This document shows positions 1 to 8,672 of a DNA stretch of 28,060 bases, piece by piece (position 1 is the first letter of the stretch; each line of letters starts with the position of its first letter). Under the pieces are notes generated by a model. The model searched no databases and was not told where the DNA came from. It worked only from the letters and a program-made list of their open reading frames with translations. The stretch lies in the NCBI GenBank assembly GCA_035527155.1, contig DATLBB010000299.1, positions 1 to 28,060 of the forward strand, read 5' to 3'. This DNA is from CS2-K091 sp035527155. Lineage in GTDB: Bacteria > Planctomycetota > Phycisphaerae > Sedimentisphaerales > Anaerobacaceae. Both the position numbers and the translations under genes were made by a program.

Positions 1-103
1 TGCACAGCCCCCCACCGCTTCCGCCAAGGGCTTCGGCGCGGATTGTAACGCTGTTTTGTTCCAACAGCGATAAAAGTTCTTCTAAAATCCTCTGCTCGTT
101 CAT
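1..103 (-). CDS. Small conserved hypothetical protein, 5' part only (truncated by window edge)
   Basis: Reading the minus strand from the ATG at 103-101 gives 34 open codons to the window edge, starting MNEQRILEELLSLLEQ and containing a glycine-rich EALGGSGGGLC stretch. The start overlaps the TGA of the upstream gene as ATGA, the usual sign of translational coupling. From memory, small proteins with an N-terminal helix followed by a xPLGGxGGGLC motif recur in planctomycetes and some other bacteria without assigned function. That link is a recollection, not a search result. The rest of the gene lies outside the window, so neither length nor function can be judged. Confidence 0.6.
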   Translation of the reverse strand, partial: MNEQRILEELLSLLEQNSVTIRAEALGGSGGGLC

Positions 104-594
104 TTCAAATCTATCTCTGGTTCCTTCACTTCCAACACCCATGGTACCTTATCATAAGAAAAATCAAGTTGAACCAGCGATTGATCAGCGAATGCCTTGT
201 CGGCGGGAAGATAGAGTCTTGGGCAAAAGTACCATGAAAAATATTCATTCACAGGGACATAGTCTATCGTCTTTCCGTTTGCATCGACAGGTTTTAAGTC
301 ATCGATAATTTCTTCAATAACACCCACAAAATGAAACGAGCCCGAATAGAAATGCCAACCTGGACTTATTCTCCAAACATGGCTGACCTCAACCTCTTTT
401 TTGTAATCAATACCAAGTTTATTGAATATTTCTATCGCTTCTTTAGGGTAGACTTTTTCCCGGACTGCTGCAAAATTTTGGCACGGTTCACACTTGCATC
501 TTTCAGCGGCACCAATCTCGATTTGACTATACGCCTGACAAGTTGCTTCCTTGTCGTATTTCACAATCCATGGTCCAATCTGTATAGTTTCCAT
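100..594 (-). CDS. Conserved hypothetical protein with CxCxxC motif
   Basis: A 164-residue soluble protein with no signal peptide or membrane segment. Near residues 33-38 it has a CKCEPC cluster (CxCxxC, followed by QNF), then LGIDYKKEVEV and a hydrophobic, aromatic stretch ending in FHFVGVI. The cysteine trio could bind a metal, but no catalytic signature is visible. Small proteins with CxCxxCxNF and FHFVG motifs are, as I recall, widespread and uncharacterised. An AGAGG-like ribosome site lies only about 3 nt before the ATG. The stop overlaps the next gene's start (ATGA), so the two are probably co-translated. It is transcribed divergently from the kinase gene at 758. Confidence 0.75.
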   Translation of the reverse strand: METIQIGPWIVKYDKEATCQAYSQIEIGAAERCKCEPCQNFAAVREKVYPKEAIEIFNKLGIDYKKEVEVSHVWRISPGWHFYSGSFHFVGVIEEIIDDLKPVDANGKTIDYVPVNEYFSWYFCPRLYLPADKAFADQSLVQLDFSYDKVPWVLEVKEPEIDLK

Positions 595-670
595 ATTCCT
601 CTTTGTTCAAGAAAAACGGCGTTAAAGGTCGATATAGATACTTGTAAGCCAATAGTTTCCGGTATTGTTA

Positions 671-727
671 GACAGGGTTTACAGGATAAAACAAAAGCAA
701 ACAAAGACAAATCCTGTTAATCCTGTC
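671..727. repeat. Inverted repeat of the TCCTGTTAATCCTGTC type
   Basis: Two 17-bp arms, 671-687 and 711-727, are reverse complements at 15 of 17 positions, separated by a 23-bp A-rich spacer. The right arm itself contains a direct repeat (ATCCTGT, then AATCCTGTC). It lies in the divergent intergenic region just before the kinase ribosome site. From memory, ATCCTGTTAATCCTGTC-like palindromes are dispersed repeats in many environmental bacterial genomes. It could also fold in the leader RNA of the downstream operon. Confidence 0.6.
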
Positions 728-746
728 CGTAGATAATTTTATAGCA

Positions 747-750
747 GGAG
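747..750 (+). promoter_or_regulatory. Ribosome binding site selecting a TTG start
   Basis: GGAG lies 7 nt before the TTG at 758. The ATG at 751 directly follows the GGAG but is in another frame. In the kinase frame a TGA occurs at 752-754, so the TTG is the first usable start. Confidence 0.6.
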
Positions 751-757
751 ATGACCG

Positions 758-1534
758 TTGACAAGTATTATCGACAAACGCATTTCTTTGCACAAACGTC
801 TGGCCAATCAGCAGCAGGAAACCGAGGCGTTACAATCCCATATTTCCCATCTGCAGGCGCTTGCCAATATTGGGACCGTTACCCATATGATAGCCCACGA
901 AATCAATAATTTGCTCACGCCGCTTGGTAATTATGCGAACCTTGCGCTGAAGAACACCGACGATAAGCTGCTGGTCGAAAAGGCACTTGAAAAGACGGTC
1001 CAGGGTTGTGAGCGTGCCTCGAAAATTATGGAAAGTATGCTGGGTATGGCAGACGGTAAGACACAAGAAAAGAAAAATACTCAGTTGATTAGTCTGGTCG
1101 AAGAGATTTTTACGTGTCTTTGCCGGGATTTTGCGAAGGACGGGATAACCGTAAAAATCGAGATTCCTGAAGAGCTGACAGTATGGGCTGTGCCCGTGCA
1201 GGTTCAACAGGTCTTGATGAATTTGATTCTTAATGCGCGTGACGCGATGCTGCCGCGTGGAGGTATTCTAAGTATCAAAGCCGAGGAGAGCAACGACGCG
1301 GTTCAGATAGAAGTGGCCGATACCGGCTGCGGAATTGAACCAGGCGACTCAAAAAATATCTTTGAGTCGTTTTTTACGACGAAAAAAGATGGGAACTCGC
1401 CAATGGAGTATTCAGGCTCCGGACTTGGTCTTGCCTTTTGCAAAAAAATAATAGACGCTCACGGAGGCTGTATTTCGGTGGAGTCCATACCTTCCCAGGG
1501 AAGCACATTCGAAATAACGCTACCCAAACCGTAG
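758..1534 (+). CDS. Short soluble sensor histidine kinase
   Basis: A 258-residue two-component kinase core without membrane segments or a recognisable PAS or GAF domain. Residues 1-40 are a predicted coiled coil. The H-box AHEINNLLTP places the phosphorylated histidine at about residue 47. The ATPase domain has an N-box (NLILNARDAM), G1 (DTGCGI), an F-box (FESFFTTK) and G2 (GSGLGLAFCKK). It should autophosphorylate and pass phosphate to a response regulator, but none is encoded next to it. The absence of a sensor domain suggests cytoplasmic input through the N-terminal helix or a partner. The start is TTG. The next gene begins 21 nt downstream, so it probably heads the operon with the CNNM proteins. 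Confidence 0.9.
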   Translation: MTSIIDKRISLHKRLANQQQETEALQSHISHLQALANIGTVTHMIAHEINNLLTPLGNYANLALKNTDDKLLVEKALEKTVQGCERASKIMESMLGMADGKTQEKKNTQLISLVEEIFTCLCRDFAKDGITVKIEIPEELTVWAVPVQVQQVLMNLILNARDAMLPRGGILSIKAEESNDAVQIEVADTGCGIEPGDSKNIFESFFTTKKDGNSPMEYSGSGLGLAFCKKIIDAHGGCISVESIPSQGSTFEITLPKP

Positions 1535-1555
1535 TTCAAATGCAATAATATTTGT

Positions 1556-2803
1556 ATGGTCATTCAGATAGTTTTGATGTTGCTGCTGCTTGCCGGTTCA
1601 GCTTTTTTTTCAGGAGTGGAAACCGCCTTTTTTAATCTGTCACGCAGACAAGTCAACCTGCTTTCGCAATCCAAACACAAACTGCAAAAGCTGGTCGCAA
1701 GGCTCCTGAACAAACCCAAGCAATTACTTAGCTGCCTGTTGTTCGGTAATATGACGGTCAACGTTCTCTTTTACGCTGTCGCCAGCGTCCTTGCAATCAG
1801 GATGGGTGAGCAAATTGGCGCAGGCGCCGCGGCAATTACAGCCTTCATCAGCTTTGCTGTGCTGGTGCTCTTCGGTGAAATACTGCCCAAATCGCTTGCA
1901 TACGCGAATTCAAAATCTATCAGTGTTGCAGCCGCCCTGCCATTAGTTTTATGCCTGCAAATTTATGCCCCTCTGCAATTTGTCTTCCGAGTCTTTATGG
2001 TAGAGCCGGCTCTGCGGCTGCTTCTGGGGCCGGCACAGCGTACCAAGCCAATAAGTACGGGCGAATTCAAATCGTTAATTAAACAAGTACAAAAACGTGG
2101 ACTAATCAGCGCAGATGAAAATAAACTTTTGGCTGAGATTGTCGAGTTTGGTTTTCTGAAAGTCCGCCACGTTATGCGGCCACGGGTGGATATGGTTGCC
2201 TGCGACGTTAGTGACTCTGCCGAATTAGCGAGTGAGAAGATGTTGAAAAACCATCTGACGAAGCTGCCTGTTTATGTTCGGACGATAGATAATGTAGTCG
2301 GGCTGGTATACCTGCGACAGCTCCTGCTTGAAGGTGATACGACCCTCGATAAGATTGTCCAGCCGGTAGATTTTGTGCCGGAACAAAAGACGGTCGAATC
2401 TCTACTGGAATTTTTCCGCAAGATGGGTATGGACACGGCCATAGTTGTTGATGAATACGGCGGGATTGCAGGTTTGGTGCGTCTGGAGGATATAGCCGAA
2501 GAGCTGTTAGGGCCAATTGAAATTACAGAGGGGATGGAACCTGTCGAATCGATAGGACCTTTTGAATATCGGCTGGCAGGTGATATTTCTATTCACGACT
2601 GGGCTGAAGCATTTGGCATCGACCCTGAGGAAGCGAAGATTTCCACAATCGGCGGTTTGGTAACCGTCCTTTTAGGCAAGATACCGAAAAGCGGCGATGT
2701 CGCGTATCTGAAGAACCTGAAGTTTACTGTCGAGCGTGTGCAAAAGCACAGAATCGAAACGATAATACTAACGCTTGAGGCGGCTGGAACTAATGGTCAA
2801 TAG
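1556..2803 (+). CDS. CNNM/CBS-domain membrane protein (CorC/HlyC hemolysin-like)
   Basis: A 415-residue inner-membrane protein with the full three-part architecture of the family. The CNNM/DUF21 domain covers about residues 1-190 and has hydrophobic segments and the conserved FGEILPK (E108, P111, K112). A CBS pair covers about 200-330 (MRPRVDMV; DEYGGIAGLVRLEDI). A CorC_HlyC domain covers about 335-412 (EYRLAGDISIHDW; STIGGLV). Characterised relatives (CorC, MpfA, CNNM) are Mg2+ exporters or Mg2+ homeostasis factors; here that role is inferred. No strong ribosome site is seen before the ATG, so coupling to the kinase gene is likely. Its stop overlaps the start of the next, paralogous gene. 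Confidence 0.9.
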   Translation: MVIQIVLMLLLLAGSAFFSGVETAFFNLSRRQVNLLSQSKHKLQKLVARLLNKPKQLLSCLLFGNMTVNVLFYAVASVLAIRMGEQIGAGAAAITAFISFAVLVLFGEILPKSLAYANSKSISVAAALPLVLCLQIYAPLQFVFRVFMVEPALRLLLGPAQRTKPISTGEFKSLIKQVQKRGLISADENKLLAEIVEFGFLKVRHVMRPRVDMVACDVSDSAELASEKMLKNHLTKLPVYVRTIDNVVGLVYLRQLLLEGDTTLDKIVQPVDFVPEQKTVESLLEFFRKMGMDTAIVVDEYGGIAGLVRLEDIAEELLGPIEITEGMEPVESIGPFEYRLAGDISIHDWAEAFGIDPEEAKISTIGGLVTVLLGKIPKSGDVAYLKNLKFTVERVQKHRIETIILTLEAAGTNGQ

Positions 2804-3803
2804 CACAGTCTTAATATTGGTAGCTGCCTTTGTAGTTGTTATCTCCGGTCTTTTCGCCGGTGCTGAGACAGGTATGTACCAGCTCAGCCGGCTTCGCCTA
2901 CGGCTCGGCATTGAGCGAAAGCTGTTATCGTTTGTCATCCTCGGTAAGTGTTTGCGCGACAGTCCCGCCCTGCTTCTTTCGATGCTGATTGGTACAAACC
3001 TCGCACACTATCTTATTACGAGTATTGTTACATATCTATTGTTGAGCAAGGTCGAGGCTGCATACTTTGCAGAATTGTCCGCAACATTCATAGCGGCTCC
3101 GATACTATTCGTATTTGGGGAGTTGATACCGAAAAATCTTTTTTTCTATCGAGCCGATTATCTAATGCCCTTCTTTGCACCTGTGCTATTCGTATCCCAC
3201 AAGCTTTTTAGCTGGTGTGGAGCAGTGCCGCTGCTCAAATTTATGTCCGGTATTTTCGGCCGATTAACAGGCTCGGATGCTGCCTCGAAGACGGTGACAA
3301 CTGCTGTGCAAAGACCTCGTATCAGAGCAATCTTCGCGGACATTCGAGAAGAAGGCGTCCTGAGTCCTGTGCAGACCGGTATCATAAACCGCCTGGTTAA
3401 TATCTCAAACACTCCTCTAAGGGCCGTGATGACACCAATTAACAAAGTTGAGGCGGTGGATGCAAGCTCTGATTATTCGGCCCTGTTGAAGAAATTAAAG
3501 GAGTGTGCCTTTACTCGTCTGCCAGTTACAGACAAGCAGCCTGCGAATATCGTCGGCTTTATAAATATTTACGAGGCTTTAACCTCGCCGGAGAAGTTCA
3601 CTGAGCTGTATAATTTTATAAAGCCAATCCGAAAGCTTCAGGCTAATACTACTGTCGTCGATGCGATAAATATTATGCAGAGAGAAAATCAAAAAATCGT
3701 TCTGGTTACGAAAACCGGTCGTGGGGAACGAGAAAAGCCTATCGGTATCGTAACAATGAAAGATTTGGTCGAGGAGCTTTTAGGCGAGTTGGCGGAATGG
3801 TAA
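2793..3803 (+). CDS. Second CNNM/CBS membrane protein, lacking the CorC_HlyC domain
   Basis: A 336-residue paralogue of the preceding gene. The CNNM domain has the matching FGELIPK motif (E110, P113, K114) and about four hydrophobic segments. A CBS pair follows (MTPINKVEAV; GIVTMKDLVEELLGE), and the protein ends right there, so the C-terminal CorC_HlyC domain of its neighbour is absent. I chose the ATG at 2793, which overlaps the upstream stop by 11 nt. An in-frame TTG at 2775 would add six charged residues before the first membrane helix. Tandem CNNM genes may encode a heteromeric transporter, the two CBS pairs sensing nucleotide or Mg2+; this is inference. Confidence 0.88.
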   Translation: MVNSTVLILVAAFVVVISGLFAGAETGMYQLSRLRLRLGIERKLLSFVILGKCLRDSPALLLSMLIGTNLAHYLITSIVTYLLLSKVEAAYFAELSATFIAAPILFVFGELIPKNLFFYRADYLMPFFAPVLFVSHKLFSWCGAVPLLKFMSGIFGRLTGSDAASKTVTTAVQRPRIRAIFADIREEGVLSPVQTGIINRLVNISNTPLRAVMTPINKVEAVDASSDYSALLKKLKECAFTRLPVTDKQPANIVGFINIYEALTSPEKFTELYNFIKPIRKLQANTTVVDAINIMQRENQKIVLVTKTGRGEREKPIGIVTMKDLVEELLGELAEW

Positions 3804-3834
3804 TGATATCCAGAATATAAAGTTGGATGAATAG

Positions 3835-5370
3835 ATGTCACCGAGAATTATTAATGCCGTTGTAATTTTAATACTGGTAGGCCTTTCGCTTGCAATTTTT
3901 GCAAACAGTATGACCAAGCCGCTCGGTCGTGACGAACAAATGTACTGTACCGGCGGCGTGCTGCTGGCGCAAGGCAAAATGATTTACAGGGATTTTTCAT
4001 ACGCGGCCCAACTGCCCTACCACCCATTGCTCTACGCGGCTCTTTTCCGGATATTGAACACAAATCACTACCTGCTCGTGGGCAGGATGGTTTCCGTGGT
4101 CTGTGATATTCTTGTGCTGCTCTGTATTGTCGGCATATATCGGCACATCTTCGGGAAATTTACAATTAGTGGAACGCTTCTGGGGCTTGCTGGTGCCCTG
4201 CTGTATGTGTTTAATCCTCTCGTCGATTATGCCAACGGCTTTGCGTGGAATCACGACATCGTGAGCTTATGCGTGGTGCTGTCGTTCTGGCTATATGTAT
4301 CGACGGATTTTACACAGAAATCAAGATACTGGCGAATTGCGGCCATCGGCGGGCTGCTTACATTGGCAACGTGTATGAGGATAACGACAGCTTTAGTGCA
4401 ATTGCTGTTTTTCGCTGCTTTGGTGAGCCAGCCGGCTGAGTCGATAAAACAAAGAATCAAGACCGCCCTGCCGTTTTTGATTGCGACGGCTGTTGTTTTG
4501 ATTTGGCCTGTCCGGGTTATAGCTTCGGCGTGGCGGGCATTCTTCCTGAACCTTTTCTGGATACCCAGGATGTACGGGAAATGGCTGCATGAAGTGGGTA
4601 TGTTTCACGGCAAACTTGGACTAACATTAAGTTCCATCAAAACGCCGGGCTACTTCGTGCTTATCTTGATGGCGACTTATCTTTGCGTGATAGTTTTGTG
4701 GGGACGTCGGAAGTTAACTGTATCAGAGAAGAGAAATGTATTGTTTGCCGCTCTGCTGGTCCTGATGTTTTTTGTAATCGCTCTGATACCGCCGACAATG
4801 TGGAAACAATACCTTGCGATGCCGGTGCCTTTTTTGATAATCAGCTTCGCCTATCCGCTGCTGTATTTGAGGGAACTTGCCGACAAGGACGGTCGCATGA
4901 AGCATTTTAAGATAACCACTGCTGTAATAGCTGTCTGCGTGGTTGTGGCGGTGGTCTCATATCGTGTTGTGCTGTATAGAAATGTGATGCTCTTTTATCC
5001 TGAAGGGTGGACGCCGATCCAGGTGCATAAAATATCGCAGGATATCTCCGAAAAAACTAAAGAGCCAAAACTAATACTTACCTTGGCCCCCCTATTCGCT
5101 CTTGAAGGCGGCTGTGAGATTTATACTGAGCTTTCGTGCGGCTCGATTATCTACCGGATTGGGGACAGGCTGTCTGCCTGGAACCGTGACATCACGCACA
5201 CGGTGGGGCCAAGAAGCCTCGCGAAACTTGTGGAAAAAGAGCCGCCCTCAGCAATTATAATTAACGTCGAAATGGAATTCCTCGAAGAAGACCTGATTAA
5301 GACGGCTGTCAAGGCTGATTGGGAAAGGAAAGTGTACGAGAACGGCCCTGTAGTGTATTTCAGACGCTAA
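3835..5370 (+). CDS. Multi-spanning membrane protein, GT-C glycosyltransferase-like (paralogue 1)
   Basis: A 511-residue protein with an N-terminal hydrophobic helix, then an acidic first loop (GRDEQMYC), then about nine to eleven more hydrophobic segments and a soluble C-terminal tail of roughly 110 residues. An acidic DE pair in the first outer loop is typical of GT-C enzymes (ArnT, PMT, dolichyl-phosphate-sugar users), which transfer sugars from lipid carriers at the outer face of the membrane. No specific donor can be read. It starts 31 nt after the CNNM gene, so it is probably the last gene of that operon. A clear paralogue lies at 10473-12107, sharing KGKMIY-type, AYPLLYLR and LALEGGC-type blocks. 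Confidence 0.7.
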   Translation: MSPRIINAVVILILVGLSLAIFANSMTKPLGRDEQMYCTGGVLLAQGKMIYRDFSYAAQLPYHPLLYAALFRILNTNHYLLVGRMVSVVCDILVLLCIVGIYRHIFGKFTISGTLLGLAGALLYVFNPLVDYANGFAWNHDIVSLCVVLSFWLYVSTDFTQKSRYWRIAAIGGLLTLATCMRITTALVQLLFFAALVSQPAESIKQRIKTALPFLIATAVVLIWPVRVIASAWRAFFLNLFWIPRMYGKWLHEVGMFHGKLGLTLSSIKTPGYFVLILMATYLCVIVLWGRRKLTVSEKRNVLFAALLVLMFFVIALIPPTMWKQYLAMPVPFLIISFAYPLLYLRELADKDGRMKHFKITTAVIAVCVVVAVVSYRVVLYRNVMLFYPEGWTPIQVHKISQDISEKTKEPKLILTLAPLFALEGGCEIYTELSCGSIIYRIGDRLSAWNRDITHTVGPRSLAKLVEKEPPSAIIINVEMEFLEEDLIKTAVKADWERKVYENGPVVYFRR

Positions 5371-5439
5371 CCTTGCGTTTTAACCCCCCTGCCCTGCCGT
5401 TACCATCTTGTGTTTAGGTCGCTAATTTTCTGATTTTTC

Positions 5440-5468
5440 TTGTCTTTTTGTCCGGTTTGTGTTATTAT
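5440..5468 (+). promoter_or_regulatory. Candidate sigma-70 promoter for the beta-propeller gene
   Basis: TTGTCT (5440-5445), a 17-nt spacer and TATTAT (5463-5468) match the -35 and -10 boxes at 4/6 and 5/6. The predicted start lies about 135 nt before the next ATG, so the leader would be long. The region 5371-5609 holds no other gene-like signal. Confidence 0.4.
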
Positions 5469-5609
5469 AGGACATTATAGAACGGAGCATCTTTAGATTA
5501 CGCCTCAGCAGAAGAGTAAGTACCTGCTATCAAAGTGAGATCTTTGCTTTTTTCAATATTGGGGAATTTTAGGTTGAGAAAAAGAAGCTAAATTCGAAAG
5601 GAGAAAAAA

Positions 5610-7763
5610 ATGAAAAAGGAAACTATACTACTAATAGTTCTTATTTTAACAACAATAGTTAGGGCACAAGTTCCAACCTACCGGTTGGATTGTGTATTAC
5701 CAGCACCGCATTGCACAAGTGTTGACCTTTCTCCTGATGGAACTAAGTTGTGCGCACGCATGCAGTATGGAAGTTGGAATGAAGGATATCGTGTGTTTGA
5801 TGCTGACACAAGCGACATTTGCAATCACGCTATTTTGAACGATTGCGGTGGATATGCAGCGCCTTGGATTGGTCGAGTATCCACTGATAGCAAATATCTT
5901 TATACCACTTTATATTACAACGGATGCGTAGCGAAGATAGAGCTTAGCACATGCGCTGAACTCCTCCGCACTCCTGTTGGCTCTTGGCCCTACGGATTGG
6001 CATTCGATAGTCAACGACGCTATTTATACGTTGGAGTAAACGTTCCGGGAACAGGTACGACAGGTTCTTTGTCAGTTATTGATACCCTTATTGACCAGGT
6101 GATTTGCAATGTGTCGCTTGGGGGTGAGCCAGGTAGATGTATTGTTGTAGGGCCAAAAGATGAGTTTGTTTACCTTGTCACGCAGAACCTTGGAAGTGAG
6201 ATACTGTACAAATTTGCTGCTGCTCCAGGCTGCGGTGTATCAGGTACATTGACGTTGCCAGGCGTAGGTCGTGGAGGGATATCAGTCAATCCGGACGGCA
6301 AAACTGTTTATGTACCTGATGTTGATGGAAACCTGGTTCACATAATCGATACTGTAACAATGACTGTCTCGGGAATCTGGTCAATTCCTTCCGCCGTGGG
6401 CTTTTTTGTTTCTCCTGATGGTACACACGCTCTGGTTGTTGGCAGCTCTCCAGACATTCGAGTATTTGACCTTTTGACAGAAACCGTAACACAGACGATA
6501 TCTATCCCTGATATTGGCACATCATTTGATCCTGGAAAATCCATCCCATATTGGGATGAGAATAATGGGAAGGTTTATATAAATTTGTCCGCAACTGAAG
6601 GCGGAGTCGCAGTCCTGGTCCCCGAACCGGAACCTCTGACGGGAAGAATCGCGTTTATTTCGCCTTATCCTTATGTTGAAGGGGGGAAGCTTTGGGTAAT
6701 GGATGCATCTTTGGGATTATCATCAAAAGTGGAGGTACCTTTGCCTCCTATATTTCGGGCTCTGGATTATCAGGAGTGGTCCTGGGATGGCAATTGGATT
6801 ACGTTTCTCGCAGCAAAGACCGGAGAGTGGAACTGCGGGATATATATAGTCAAGCCGGATGGATCAGGCTTTTGCATGGTGAGCCCGGATGGTATGGACC
6901 TCGCGCATCCCAGCTTCTCACCGGATGGGTCACAGATAGTGGGTTGTAACTCCTTCTACTACATATATATATGCACAAAAGTGGGAGAATGCAATTGGCA
7001 GACGGAATACCTGACACGTGGGGTACACCCTCAGTGGTCACCGGATGGTAACAAGATTGCTTACAGTAACTGGGGTCTCACCTATGACAGCGACATATTC
7101 GTGTATGATTTAGAGACTGACACATATAAGAAAATAACGAATCACGGTCTTGGGAAAGCCTTCTATTTTTCGGCGTGGTCGCCTGACGGAACAAAACTTG
7201 CCTTGGTAGAGCTTGACCGCAACACGAACAAGAATGACCTGTGGATAATTGATGCAGATGGTTCGGATCCATGGAATCTCACGGCCGATTGGCCCACATC
7301 TAACGAGCGCTATCCATCCTGGTCAACGGATGGTAAATACATAGTGTTTAACTCGGATATTTCCGGTAATTGGGACATATGGTACACGCCAGTCAACCAC
7401 TTTGATCCAATAAACTTCACCAACAGTCCTGAGCATGAGGTGATGCCGGCAATTACCAGCCCAGTCGAACCGGTTAACATCCCGGCCACTCAGATTCGGG
7501 CGGCAATTGCCGAGAAGGTTGAGGCGTTGGAAAAGATTGATGCTGCGCTTGAGAAAGAATGGGCGGCATACGAGGCGCTGGAGGAATTGCTTGAAAGCGG
7601 GGATTATGGTGATTTGAAGAAAGGCGACATAGTCACAGCGAAGCAGAAGATTCATTCTGCGATACAGCATCAGGAGCTGTCGAAGAAGGCACTGGAGAGA
7701 AGCATTGAAAAGCTGGAAGATGCGCTGGCCTTTCTTGGTCGGCCGCTGCTGCCAAATACTTAA
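5610..7763 (+). CDS. Secreted YncE/TolB-like beta-propeller protein with C-terminal coiled coil
   Basis: A 717-residue exported protein. Residues 1-19 form a signal peptide ending VRA before QVPTYR. From about 20 to 345 there are YVTN/YncE-type blades (VDLSPDGTKL, VNPDGKTVYV, VSPDGTHALV). From about 350 to 610 there are TolB/PD40-type blades (FSPDGSQIV, WSPDGNKIAY, WSPDGTKLAL, WSTDGKYIVF). The last 85 residues are alanine- and glutamate-rich and helical, resembling C-terminal coils I recall from planctomycete surface proteins. Propellers of this kind usually serve binding or scaffolding; no catalytic residues are evident. A strong AAAGGAG lies 6 nt before the ATG. It is a single-gene unit ending at a terminator near 7804-7834. 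Confidence 0.82.
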   Translation: MKKETILLIVLILTTIVRAQVPTYRLDCVLPAPHCTSVDLSPDGTKLCARMQYGSWNEGYRVFDADTSDICNHAILNDCGGYAAPWIGRVSTDSKYLYTTLYYNGCVAKIELSTCAELLRTPVGSWPYGLAFDSQRRYLYVGVNVPGTGTTGSLSVIDTLIDQVICNVSLGGEPGRCIVVGPKDEFVYLVTQNLGSEILYKFAAAPGCGVSGTLTLPGVGRGGISVNPDGKTVYVPDVDGNLVHIIDTVTMTVSGIWSIPSAVGFFVSPDGTHALVVGSSPDIRVFDLLTETVTQTISIPDIGTSFDPGKSIPYWDENNGKVYINLSATEGGVAVLVPEPEPLTGRIAFISPYPYVEGGKLWVMDASLGLSSKVEVPLPPIFRALDYQEWSWDGNWITFLAAKTGEWNCGIYIVKPDGSGFCMVSPDGMDLAHPSFSPDGSQIVGCNSFYYIYICTKVGECNWQTEYLTRGVHPQWSPDGNKIAYSNWGLTYDSDIFVYDLETDTYKKITNHGLGKAFYFSAWSPDGTKLALVELDRNTNKNDLWIIDADGSDPWNLTADWPTSNERYPSWSTDGKYIVFNSDISGNWDIWYTPVNHFDPINFTNSPEHEVMPAITSPVEPVNIPATQIRAAIAEKVEALEKIDAALEKEWAAYEALEELLESGDYGDLKKGDIVTAKQKIHSAIQHQELSKKALERSIEKLEDALAFLGRPLLPNT

Positions 7764-7803
7764 TGAACTGTAAAGTAATGGCTATTTGGAATGTCAATCA
7801 ATG

Positions 7804-7834
7804 GGCTGTGAGTTTCGCGCTTGCAGCCCTTTTT
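7804..7834 (+). terminator. Rho-independent terminator-like hairpin (repeat copy 1)
   Basis: GGCTGTGAG (7804-7812) pairs with CTTGCAGCC (7820-7828) across a 7-nt loop, with two G-T pairs, and is followed by five T at 7830-7834. It would end the beta-propeller transcript. The same sequence recurs with small changes at 8673-8705. Confidence 0.6.
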
Positions 7835-7859
7835 GCCTGACAATTAACAAAATATTTAC

Positions 7860-7889
7860 TTGAACAAATCATAGTCTTGCTGATATAAT
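7860..7889 (+). promoter_or_regulatory. Extended -10 promoter of the DUF5678/protease cassette
   Basis: TGATATAAT at 7881-7889 is a perfect extended -10 box. TTGAAC at 7860-7865 stands 18 nt upstream of TATAAT (7884-7889) as a weaker -35. The predicted start lies about 50 nt before the ATG at 7948. Confidence 0.6.
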
Positions 7890-7947
7890 TTACAGTAGTT
7901 ATTAACTTAGGACGTAATATCTTGTAGAATTTGAAAGAGATGCCGAT

Positions 7948-8157
7948 ATGGCTGAAAAAGAACAAGTCTTGATAACCGAAGAAGGCCACGAGGGGAAATA
8001 CGTAGCGTTGCGTTCATTGGTTGATAGAACTGTGGTTGCCTCCGGTGATAACCCCGAAACGGTGATGGAACAAGCCCGTCAGAAAGGTTGCAGCGAACCT
8101 GTGATATTCTATGTTCCCGAGCACAACATAAGCCTTGTTTACTGTTATGCCTATTGA
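7948..8157 (+). CDS. DUF5678-like small protein
   Basis: A 69-residue soluble protein containing GKYVALRS, VVASGDNP and EPVIFYVPEH. I recognise these as the conserved blocks of the DUF5678 family (a short beta-rich domain of unknown function). The ribosome site AAGAGA lies 7 nt before the ATG. Its stop overlaps the ATG of the aspartic protease gene by 11 nt, so the pair is translationally coupled. From memory, DUF5678 genes often precede a small retropepsin-like gene in bacteria and archaea. What the pair does is unknown; substrate, inhibitor or regulator of the protease are open options. Confidence 0.75.
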   Translation: MAEKEQVLITEEGHEGKYVALRSLVDRTVVASGDNPETVMEQARQKGCSEPVIFYVPEHNISLVYCYAY

Positions 8158-8587
8158 AAATTTTCCATTCTTTCGAGCTTACCCCAAAGACCCTAAGAAA
8201 CGACCCTGGTTGTTTATCCGAGTTAACAATCCTGACACAGACCAGTCGTTTCCCACGGTAGGACTGGTCGATACTGGTGCCGATGAATGTTGTATGCCCG
8301 CTTCTTATGCAAGTTTTCTTGGGCATAATCTAACCGCTGGAGCCGTGAAAAAAATAAATACGGGCAATGGCTTAACAACAGCCTATGGGCACACCTGTAC
8401 AGTTGAGGTACTGGATACTAACTTGTTGTTTCAAGGCAAGCAAAAGATTGTTTACACTATTGAGAAAACGCTCATAGATTTTATGCCTAACCTGCATTGT
8501 GCGCTTTTGGGTGTGGGAACCTTGTTGAATCAGTTCATACTAACGATAGATTACCCCAGAGAAGTTTTTTCCATTCGCAAGCCATAG
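8147..8587 (+). CDS. Retropepsin-like aspartic protease (clan AA)
   Basis: A 146-residue single-domain protein with the catalytic motif VGLVDTGADECCMP (DTGA, about residue 43 onward). Hydrophobic strands follow, then a late LLGVGTLLNQFILTIDY block that corresponds to the retropepsin flap and C-terminal region. With one DTGA motif it must dimerise to form an active site, as retroviral proteases do. No signal peptide is seen, so it is cytoplasmic. I prefer the ATG at 8147; an in-frame TTG at 8135 would add only four residues. It is the second gene of a two-gene unit with the DUF5678 gene. Natural substrate unknown. Confidence 0.8.
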   Translation: MPIENFPFFRAYPKDPKKRPWLFIRVNNPDTDQSFPTVGLVDTGADECCMPASYASFLGHNLTAGAVKKINTGNGLTTAYGHTCTVEVLDTNLLFQGKQKIVYTIEKTLIDFMPNLHCALLGVGTLLNQFILTIDYPREVFSIRKP

Positions 8588-8672
8588 CGTGACCAAATTT
8601 CCCGAGCCGACCACGGTCATGCCGCGAAAACGCAGGATATAAGTGAATTTAGAAATGTAGAATTTAGAAATT

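Noticed and set aside
331..720. A 129-codon plus-strand frame
   Set aside because: Opposite the CxCxxC gene and extending into a dispersed inverted repeat; composition is unlike a protein.
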